Positions 22,801-34,800 of a stretch of 64,000 bases of DNA are shown here, piece after piece. The stretch's first letter is position 1, and every line of letters starts with the position of its first letter. Source of the stretch: Hermatobates lingyangjiaoensis (Eukaryota > Arthropoda > Insecta > Hemiptera > Hermatobatidae). The notes under the pieces are model-generated. The model saw nothing but the letters and a program-made list of their open reading frames with translations. It ran no database searches and was not told the origin of the DNA. The stretch lies in contig JAPFBL010000068.1 in assembly GCA_026182355.1 (NCBI GenBank), positions 5,149,001-5,213,000 of the forward strand, written 5' to 3'. Made by a program: the position numbers and the translations under genes.

Positions 22801-25800
22801 ATAATTTTAAAAGTTCATATCAGTTGAAACTTTTCTATAAGAATCAGTTTAAATGTTACTCTCCTCACCTATGACTTATATATTATATATCTAAAAGAGG
22901 GAGAGTTCCATTTTTTTTCCACATGTAAATTGTAAACTATTTTGAAATGAATTAAAATATTTATACACATATAGGTATCTTTCGATGTGGTAAGAATTTA
23001 TATTTATTGTAATAATAGTTTTCTTTGTTTAGTTGATATTAATTCCTAGTTTTTGTTGCAGAGCTTCAAAAAGACCTGGATAAAAATTTATTTGGCCAAC
23101 ATTTGGCCATGCAGTCGGTTCTCACTCTTTTAGATGCTCATTTTTTCCATGATTGGAATAAAGCGTTGGTTATTCATTTTCAAGGACTAACTGGTGTTGG
23201 AAAAACGTATACTGCTTTTAAAATTGCGAAACATTTGTTTGGAGACAGGGAAAAAAATCCATATGTACATTTTTATAATGGAAGGGTTGATTTTAAAGAC
23301 CAAAAGAAACAGGTAATGATTTTAAATAGTTACAGAAAATATAAACAGTTTTCATACAATAGTTGTGTAGGGAATTACAATGTCATATTTACCAATTTTA
23401 ATGAAATAATGGAAAAAGTTTCCATTTAAAAAAATGTTGTTTCACACACATAGGGTTCTCCTTCAGTTGTTGAGAACGTTTACAAATTTAAAATTGAAAT
23501 TTTAAATTACTAGCTTGTCAAATAACTAACTCGAGTGACTAACGCCGGTGACTTAGTATCCCTCTCTCTTTTTTCCCGAGGACGAATCGTCCGAAAATTT
23601 GAGTTAGTAAGTAGTGTTACTGACCTTTTTGTTAACAGATTCTAACCTCCTGGCTATTTTCCTTATTGTAGTAGGTAAACTATAAATCAGGTTCGCCAAT
23701 GACATTTCCAAGTAAATAGGTCCAATGAACGAAAGAAATTTAATAACATGATCTGAATGTATATTCACCTTACACTAATAAACTAAACAAAGATCTCAAA
23801 CTAACTAAATAAATAAACTAAATCTTTGTTTAGTTTATTTATTCAATTGATGTTTATTTATGTTTTAAACCTGATGATGACATATGAATGTTGAAAGCTC
23901 GTTTATTAGTGTAAGGTGAATATACATTTAGATCATGTTATTAAATTTCTTTCGTTCATTGGACTTACTTGGAAATGTCATTGGCGAACCTGATTTATAG
24001 TTTTATCTACTACAATAAGGAAAATAGCCAGGAGGTTAGAATGTGTTAATAAAAAGGTCGTGAATGCAGAAACTGCGATCATTTTCAATATATATATATA
24101 CTTTTATGATGAAAAAACGGTTCGAAACGGACAATTAAATAAACAAAGAAACATAGATAAATTAAAAACATACACTTACAGTCACTAATTTTTGGTTTTA
24201 ACCGTCGAGGAGAATAAGGGAGGGAAACTTAAAGCCCTGTTGCAGAGGCGGTTGGAAATCAACCTTATTTATTTCCTATATTTCATTGATAATGAAGAAA
24301 AATTATACAACAGATGTATGAGAATTGTACTTATATGAAATCTTTTTTCTCAAAAGAGCAACTGAGAATTTTCATTTAAAATAACACAGTACTCGGTTCA
24401 AAGCAAAGTAGGTGCTATCATATAGGTGTAGTGAAATTTCCCTTAATGATCAGTGAAATATGGGAAATAGATATTGTTGGTCTTCAGCCGACTCTGCACC
24501 AGTACGCTTAGTTTCCCTCTCTTATCTCTCCTGAGGACGGTTCATTTCGAAAAGTATTTTGTACAAAAGTATTTTAACTGTTGTATGAATGGTACCTAAA
24601 AAAAAAAGGAGAGCTCCATCTATTTATTTATGATTTACATGAAAATTGTCATCTAGCGTAAAATGAAAAAAAATAATACATAAAACCTGTTCTTCCGCTC
24701 CTTCGCTTTCGAATTCATTCGAACACTCCTTCCAACCCATTGAATCAATAGTAAAGTATGGATATAATAATACAGAAACTATAGAATGCTTAAAAAAATC
24801 TAACGCATGATAATATAAGATCTCTTGTAAGTAAAGGATCTCCTACAACTGAAATTGTGACCACTAGAGGCTGCCCTCAGGAAGGGGTGCTATCACCCCT
24901 ATTATTAAATTCATGCATTTCGTCATTACCACAGAGGTTAGTATTATTAATATTAAACATATAATATACCGTCTTACCTCGTACACTGCTGCTGTAGCTC
25001 TCGGACCGGTTCCAGGTGACACCCATTTTCAACAAGAACTTGTTGAAGATGGGTGACACCCGAAACCGGTCCGAGAGCTACAGCAGCAGTGTACGAGGTA
25101 AGATGGTATATTATATGTTTAATATTAATAACACCCCTATTGTGGTGATTAGTTGTCGGTAACCTGCAGGATACTGTAAATAATCAAGGTTTCCATGTGC
25201 AAAGGTATTTAGATTCCCTTGTTATTATAAGAAGATTGATGCTAGTAATGATATAAATTCAGCTAAAACAGTCCTTGTTTTTTTCTTAAGGAAAAAGAAA
25301 GTATGTCTCAAAGACCTCTGTATTGAATATTCTAAACTAGAACTCTCAGATGTACGCAAAAACTTGGAGTGCTCATAAGATAATGGACTAAACTGGAAAA
25401 GACTAGTAACAAATATTTTGGCTAAGACACTCAATTTAATAATAACAACAACATATCAGATGTCTAGATCAATGATTTCAAGTGTGCTATAACTGATAAA
25501 ATAGATGTGGCACAATAAAACACTTCAGTCATTAAGTTGATTATCCCTGAAAATGATAATACTTTACCAGCGAGTTTGATATTAAATCTACATAATGTAA
25601 CCAATATTCAATTAAGTGTAGACCACTGCAGTTTTTTTGCCAGCACTTACCTTGTTTTAATTTTATATTTTCATCTATGGTGTTCAATATTTTGTTAGAA
25701 ATAATATTTTTCTTGAGATTATCACTTGTGTCAGTGACACACTTGACACAATTTATAGCTTTATTAATATTTCGTTTTCCATGATTACCGATTTGTTACC

Positions 25801-28800
25801 TACCAGGGAAATGCTGGTACCAGTTGCTGAATGCAGATGTTTAGACCAAGGAGGACTGGTAAGAGGGTGTGATGGGTTAAACATCACCCAAAACTATAAT
25901 TACTCATAAATCCTTCTCACTTAAGTATAGTAATACAATCAATCTGTATAACCTGTTAGTTGTTTGGTTAGTCAGGTTAACAAATAATCAGATCTAATAC
26001 ATGAAAGCAAGATGCTTGCATAATGCTTGGTATTTGTCTTGATTTATCCTTTACCCCATGGCCTTTCAGGTATACCACGAAATAATGAGTCTTCAAACCT
26101 ATGACAATTGATATATGTTTAGTCAATACCACATAATAACGGACTGTACAAGTAATGTATATATTTAGTGGTATGTATTAGAGTAGCTCATCGTTATTGA
26201 ATGACAGTCTCCATTTTGATTGCAGGAGGCTCTATTAGATGATGTAACTAACAGCGTCAAAATTTGTGATCGATCTATGTTTATATTTGATGAAATTGAA
26301 GAATTACCTGACGGTTTTTTAGATGTTTTAAAACCTTTTTTTGACCATTATGATAGCTACCGAGGTGTTGATTACAGGTGTGTGATGATTTTTCTTTCTC
26401 CATTTCTAATGAAGATGTGTTGTTTTATTAATATTTTTTCTTAAAGCATGATTCCGTTATTAATCATCCATCATATTTCTTATATCCTCTTTTTTTCTTG
26501 ACTGGTTTCTAAACAAAATTAGATTAAAGAGCTGGTTTGATATATTTGTTTTCAGTAAGATGTCAATTTTGTTTTTCAATTATTACTTCTTTTTATGGTT
26601 TCTATTATCTTTGTGTCTCTTGTTAATTACGTGTGTGGTTTGCCTACCCTTAATGGCTGTTGTACATATATTGTTTTTGTCCAATTATGAACAATGATAC
26701 AGTAGTAGTCTATTTCTGTTCTTTTTGGCTGTGTTAATTAAGTGCATCTGTTTTTAAAGACATTTGCATGTTAGTATTTGTAGAAAACTACTAAGTTTGG
26801 GATTGGTAGGAACTGAGATAATAGAGACCATAAAATATTTAAAATCAAATTTAATATTGGATTAGTAACTTATTGACAACACTTTTATTTGACTGACAAC
26901 TAAATTAAATCACGAATAATGTTATAATATACAGTGTTTTAGTTATAATTACTGTTGGGACGATTAATCGGAATCGTTAATCGTAAGAATCGTGTATTTT
27001 TGGGGGAATCGGAATCGCATCGTTAAATAAATACCCTAGTTTTCCGATATTTCATTAAAATTTTCTGAATTTGTTAAGCTATTTGAACTGTAATAACAAT
27101 ACTTCTATTTGTTGGAAGTATTGCAATATTAATACTGTCAAAAATTTATTATAAAAACGTCCTAGAACTTTTTAGATGTATTTATTATGATGACATATTT
27201 ACTTTTATGGATTTGACCAATTATTTAAGTGTAAGGAAGATTTTAGCATTTTCAGTTTTTCCAGACACAAAAGTTATTTGTAAATTCTTTGAGAAAGGTG
27301 AAGCAAAGGGATTGTTCAGTGGACTAGATTCAACGTTATCAGCTTGGAAAGCTTCCGTCAGCTCTAGATTTCTCCACATATTTTAACAACAAAAATCTGA
27401 TTATGCCAACATATTTAGACTGGGATACAAATAAACTTTTCTGGACGATGATTAAGACAACTAGTATGAAAAGTTACAACATTGGTTTTTTGAAGATATA
27501 AATTCAATAATAAAATTAAAAGCATCTTATTGGCTAATTCAGATTGGTCACAGTCAGATCTTTCTGCAGATGAAGAAGTAGACACTAAGGTGATGAGGAC
27601 AGGGTGAAGATCCTCTTCGTTAGTAGTGCAGGAACCAGAACAATTTGTCAGCTGTGTAAAAGTACTTGCTCCCCCGTCTTTGGTTGAGTGAAAGGTTATT
27701 TAGAGAAGGAAGAACTCTATTCATCAAAACGAATTAGAATGGCGGCAGATATAGGAGAAATACTGATGTTTCTTCATCATAATTTATTAATGACAGGGTT
27801 CAGTTATGATTAAGAAGTCAAATCCGGGAAGCTAGGCAGGGCCTTCTAATCCTGTCTCTTTTAAAAATACACATTTTTCATACTTTCTTAACTGTGTCAG
27901 CTAATTTCAGGGTAAGAAATGAATAAAAATAATTAATGTTAATTACAGATGAAGGATAGTTATTTAAACATAGTTAGTAGTTACTAGTTCAATAATTTAT
28001 TAAAATGTTTACTTTACTTGGTCTCTATTCATTAGTAATTTTTTGTATTTTGTTGATTCACAAATAGTATTAAACAAATTGGTGTAGCTTTTATATATAA
28101 TTAAAATCATTTAATTTAGTAAAAACCTAATTTTTTTTAATCATAAAGTGGATACATTTTTAAAGAAAGGGCTTTAATTATTATAAGCATTCTTAGAGCT
28201 TAAAAGGGGGGTCTACCACTAAGTATATTGCGGTAGTACAGGGAAAAATATTTCCCTGTATGTTAGATGATACAAAGAAATATTACATTAATTGAATAGT
28301 TAAATGCAATATTTAAGGTTAGATTTAGAAAAAAATGGGTTATATTAAAAGAAAGTGTATCCTGTTGTATACATAAGGAGCAACAGGAAAAATATGGTGT
28401 GTTTGTTAGTTAATCATTGAACGATTGCCGGTATAAAATATAAATTCAAAATAATTTTTATTACAATACAAAATAGAATAAAAAAATTCATAATTTGTGA
28501 ACTTAATAATTTATATGGGATCTCATAATGTTCAGTTTTTTTATTGAAATAATTTCTGTGAGGAAAAAACATTTCGTCTAATTTGTTATTATAAAAACTC
28601 TAAACCGAAATTTGTCCAGAACACAGTCAAGGCACTTCCAATAGAGCGTGCAAAAACTTGTATAGAAACCTAGACATTGAACTAAACGTCACCCAAAAAA
28701 TTAGTTAAGTAGTGCTTAAAACACTGCTGACATTAAACGAACCGAACGATAGAGTCAAACCATGTCGGAACTTACTCAAAACATTGAGTTAATTAAAACT

Positions 28801-31800
28801 AAAACCTGCCCAAGATATTGGGCAAGTGTCTAAACTTTCAAGAACACTGAGCCGAAATTTACCAAAACCTGCACAAATTTCTGAGAATTGTATGAAGAAA
28901 CTTTAATATTATATTAAATTTAATATTAAGGAACTTTTAAAAACAGTGGTCTAAAAGTCAATACAACCTCAATATACATGATAATTATCACTTCAATATT
29001 ACTATTATGACACTCACCCCACTATCATCATGTCCCCAGTTTACTACATCATCTTCTACACCCCGCCATTGTCATAATTTCACCCCTAAGGAGGTTATAA
29101 AATTTACCTCGATAATCAAGGTGGTACAAAATACCATATATACTAATCATTTAACTTCATTGCTAGGAGGTTAGCGGTTTTCGCTACTCTTACATTTCAA
29201 AACTTTTAACAATTTTGGTGGATGGCAGTTTTATACCTAGAACGACACGACGGAAGAAGTTAATGCGTCAATTTTCTTCTAAATTTATAAATTTGATCAC
29301 CTTAACAGGACTAATTATTTTGTTATAAAAAGGTAACTGTGGACTGTAAATCTTGTAAAATATGGAAAAATTTTAAAAATCATATTTACTGGGATTGTAG
29401 TGCGTGTGTATGAGTGTTCGTGTGCGTGGGTGCGTGCGTTTATACTCCCAGCAACACGGCTGTCTCTTTTATCAAATCAAACAAACTGTCTCTTAAATTA
29501 TTACTGTTAATTTTACACTTACATATTACTGATACATGTATATCATATACCTGTGTTCTGTGAATAATTTAATTTAAATGGAATCAAAACAGGTAATGAT
29601 ATTCAATTATAACCCATGTCTTGTTTTTCAGAAATACTACTTTTATTTTCATTTCTAATATTGGAGGCCCTGAAATAGCCAAAATTTGTTTCAAATATCG
29701 AAATGCGAAACAACGAAACGAGCTTGAATTGAAAGACTTTCAGTCCGTTTTAATGGACTACAGTTATAATTCTAAAGGTATTAATTTCAATTTATTACAG
29801 GCATTTTGTTATACTTATTTCAGTTAATATCTGCTATATATTAAGCTCTTAGTTAATTAATAAAATAAATTGTTTATTAATTTAACTTTTCTTTAATTAA
29901 TACGGTTAGAGGTTAAATATGTTGGTAAAGGTATAAGTGCTTCATTGGTAAAGAAGTACTTTTGCAAATGTGCAATGATTATGACAAAAGAAGTTAAATT
30001 AAACTGCAGACATAGTGTAAAGGCTACTTACCTGGGAATGTGGCTACACTCCAATGAACATGGGAGAACTATCCCTCTACAACAGGGTTTCTCAACGTTT
30101 GTTTACTTCAGTCCCCCCTGAGAGATATTTTACCATTTGTGGACCCCACTCCCCCTCCAGTACTTAAATAGCACGCGTAACTTTTTTAAAAATATTTGTT
30201 TTTAGGTAAATGTAAAGTGTACCTATGAAAGAATATCAATATATTTACAACGTGATGTGAAGAAAAAACTTTTTTATAATAATTACAAAATATGTCTTAA
30301 TAAATTTTAATAGTATGCCGAAATAGATTGTAAAAGAAACAGTTTTGATTATGACATAAAGAAAATTGGATTAGAACTTTTAGAATATTGGGACATTACA
30401 ACAAACTGACGAGGATATTATGTTAAGATATTCTAACGATCAGCTTGCTAGGGTTTGATATATTTTTGGTCATACTATGCTGATATACGTATGTAAACTT
30501 AACATGGAACACTAACCAAGTACCATGAACTCTAGAAATACTATTTTTCCACATGGACCCCTAGGAGAAGCACTACCCTAGGCGGATATCACAGAACACA
30601 TTTTAGTCATAAGCTGACTAAAACACAGTGCGACTAAAAATTGCATTTCTCAGAGACACGAGTCCAAATGCAGCCACTCAATGTTCAGATCGAGTGAGGG
30701 TAAAAACGATATTTTTGTTTTTATCTATCAAAAACAAGTCAATAAATCTAAATCAGTTAACTATAGTAAAAATATAAGAAAAAGTGAATATCAACCCTTC
30801 TAAACAATAATTAATAAAAAACTGAATAAATAAATAATGTGAATCCTTTATGACACAGGTGGGCCAACGGCCAACTACTGCTTTTCTTTATAACTTATAA
30901 TCTATAGGCGCCAGCTAAATTTTTAAGCTGAAGTTAGAGCAAACAGCATATAATGCCATTTGTTTTATACCAGCAGTAATGGTAATTAATGTATAGCTAA
31001 AAATGTAGATATACGAGTAAGACTTCATGATCTCTTAATTAATATCTCTTAAATTATCTCTTAAAGGAGAACAATGCTTTGTGGCATCAGACAATATAAG
31101 TGTTGCTTGGCTTTTCCAGTTTAGTCACTGGTCTAAAGAAACTCCGTTTTAGCATGCCTCAGAGAGTTCTACTTTAGTGTTTTTTTGTTTTTAATGAAGA
31201 GTTCTTTGAGACCTTCTTTAGGAAGGAATAAGGTCTGTTTTAGCTGGATTTATATCCAGACCATTCTACTTTATTCACCTTTCACTAATTGAAAAGCATG
31301 GTGCATAAGTTGCAAGGAAGTACCATCGAACATTGCTTTTTTGACAATTGCAAGGTTACCTGCATACCCTTGCCTATCGTAACCTTCATTACTTTGAGTG
31401 TCCAATAGGCCATCCACCACAAATTACCACAATGGGAGCGATATCACACCTAAAGTCTCCTTAAGTGTCCACCATTTCAGTTGTGGTAGATCCTATGTAG
31501 AAACTAATTATTTTTACGTTATCTTGTTATAACATCTTCGGCAGTTTCAGATTAAAACATATTTTATCTAATTTACTGGATTCTAAGGCATGATTTCAAA
31601 GATTCTTTAAATATTCTTGAAACAACCCAGAGTGATTCCTTCAACATTGAGAGAGTTTTCAATTATGCTAACCAACGTATGTGTAGCTCATTCTATAGAT
31701 GTACCCTTTCGATTTTTATAGTACCTTGTGAAGATGCTTACTAACCCAAAATTTGTCACCTTTCTACTTATAGGACCTAATAGTTGTGTGTTTTGTGTGT

Positions 31801-34800
31801 AATTATCTGCTGCAAAACTTAGAGCTCATGAAATATTCGTAGTGAGATAATACGTAATAAAAAAATTAAGTATATCGAATCACCGAAGAACTGGTTTAAA
31901 ATTAGTAGCCTTTTTGTTATAATGAACGAAAAAGTAACTTTCCGATGCTTTAATATTATTAAAAAACAGTGAGGTACTTAAAGAAACCAAATTTATACAT
32001 CTGACCTTAAGAGATCTTAGAGGGTATATTTAAATTGATTAGCAAACTTTGGTTAGATAGCCATCAATCACACGATGGAAAACGTCGTAAATTGTTAATT
32101 ATCCTTTACTTTACGATATAAATATTAACTATTTATAAAAACTTCTTTTAGTTAAACCTATAAACAATCGTTTGACTGGATGCTGTTGAAAATTTCTAAG
32201 CCAGTGTAAGTAAAACCAACAAGTACTGCAGGCTATCAATGAGTTTTTAGTTTTTATAGCTTTAATGACTTGCGATAATCAACATTTATTGACTTTTTTT
32301 TTAATATTTAGTAATTTTAAGTTATTTTATTTTTACAATTCATGGGTCTGAATTTAGTTGTTTAGCGTAAAAGACGTTTCCTGAAATCATGAAGTATATC
32401 ATAACGCCCCTTTCCGTCCATGTAATTTCAACAAAAAAGTATTTACTCGTAGCTCATACTTTCAATGGTTCTATTTTTGGGTATAATTTCATTGTGATCT
32501 GTCAAGTGTTGTGATCTATATGGTGTACACAAATTTTCTGGATTAGTCATAAGTCAAACATTTTATATTGCTCTAGAGGTAACAGGTTATAAAAAAAATA
32601 TGTTTCTTAAAAATTGCATTTTAACTATGAAAGTGACTTTCCCGTGAAGAAAGCCTCAAAAGAATAGGGTACAACTAATAAGGCCAAATTTTTGGTGAAA
32701 AACGATCTTGAGCCATCAAACTGTGTGGCCTGAATCATACCCAAAAACGTTTGGGTACCCATCCATCCATACTAAAATCATATAAATTAGTAAAAATTTC
32801 GAAGTAATTTTTTGTATGATTTTACTTTGACTATTTTAGTTTTGACTTTTTATATATTAATGTAAAAAATAAATGTTAATTAATAATTGGAAATGTGGAA
32901 TATTGTTGCTTAATAGATGTTTATTGTTTTTATAATGTTTCAGGTGGATTAAAAAACACAGGTATAGTCAAGAATCATCTGGTTGATTTTTATGTTCCTT
33001 TCTTGCCTTTGGAAGTTGAACATGTCAAATATTGTATCCTGATGGAGATTGAAATGTACTCAGGCGATATTAGTGATAAGGAAAGGAAAGAAGCCTTGGA
33101 GTCAGTTCATTTACTAATTGTTCTTTTTGATTCCGTAGATTATTTAAAAAACATAATGAATGCACTGTATTTTTATTTGTTATTAATCAATATTGATCCA
33201 TTACAGGAACAATGCATGCATGACCTTTGAAAATTTTAATAACTACAAATTGAAAGTATAAAGAGGATGTCGTTCTGATGTCTCTCACAATTTTGATCCT
33301 TGTTGATCTTTAATCGCGTACCAATAATTAATATCATTGGTAGATAGTTACCGAGATTGGTTTTATTAATTAATTAGTAGTAATTAATGTATTGGGAATT
33401 CGCACCGATTTATGTTAGCTTTAATAAATGGTCAACGACTCTCATGCATTGGGTCTAAGCCAGTATTTAGAATTTTTTATATGTCAAATAAGTATATTTT
33501 GTCTGGTTTTATTGTTTGAAGCAGAGTGCGTGATTACTTCTGCCCCAGGCTTGAGTTATCTGTTGCCCTTCTTAGGTGCATAGTTGTTTACATTTTTCTG
33601 TTATACATTATCTTGAGAAGTCGACGGTGAAGGTAGCAGAGTTTCCCATTTGTTTGTAATTACTTCCTGGTGAGGTTATATTCATGTGCTTCTAATATGT
33701 CAATCAGTTTTAGGAGTAAGTCCTCTGTGCTCGCATTAATTTACCCCTCATCCTAGTTGGTGAACTCTGTATTTTTATCAAAAATATCGGATACAGTCTA
33801 TGAGTGTGGGCGTTGCAGATCGCAGAATATCTTCCAAATTTCATACAGAGAGGGTTTGCAGTCGAACAGCTTTCACAACACACATACTATCAGTTTCTGA
33901 TTACTGTATTATACAATAATTTTGGTATTTGGAGCGACTATATCTAAAATAATACTTCAAATTTTGAAACTATGTAGTTATAACTAGCCTTTCCTGAAAG
34001 TATAAACACTATGGAGAAACATCTTGTTCACTGCACATCTAAAGACACAAACCTATTATTTTTGGTAAATTTTGCATCATGGGAAAGACAGTGTATATAT
34101 TGTGACTATTGAATGAACAAATCTTCATAGTGAATTTTGAATTAAAAGAAAAGACGATATAACATTAACTTACACATGCAAGTCGGTCATACCCGACTTT
34201 TAGTAGTCCTCTTCTAACGAGGGGTTGAAAGTCGCCCTCTTTGCCCTTGATATCGAGCAATAATGACGATGTCACATTACTAGAGGACTGTACTGAACCA
34301 ATAGAGCAAAGAGACAAGGGAATGCTCGCACATGTAGCTGTTGCATTCCACTTGATAGTAAATACTTGTATACTGTGGAAACTTTCCTTGAAATTTTCTT
34401 TAAAATTGGGTTCTACAAGAAATTATAGACGGATCATTAATGTAGATGCCTTGACGTGTTCTTCTCCTTCAGGAGGTGCTGACCTGTTCTGTACAGTGGA
34501 AATAATAATAGTATTAATTATCTTAGTTAATTATGTAGTGTAATTAATTAGTTACCAAATGTTACAAATAGGTATATTTAAGTTGAGATTCTGCACATTG
34601 AAATATAAAATTCGGTGGCCATCCATTGCTGACTGTTTCTATTTATCTGTTATGTTTATTTATTTAGTTAATAGTAAACTAGATAGAGATCAATATCTTA
34701 AAATGAAAACTTGAAGACGTCTCAAATATCTACCACTTCAAGGTGAAATGCTTAGATATATATTAAATATATTTATATTATTTATACACTAAATATATAT

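Noticed and set aside
34241..34543. 100-aa open frame in torsin intron 6
   Set aside because: No recognisable family, no splice context and AT-rich codon use. Kept only as an unrecognised stretch.
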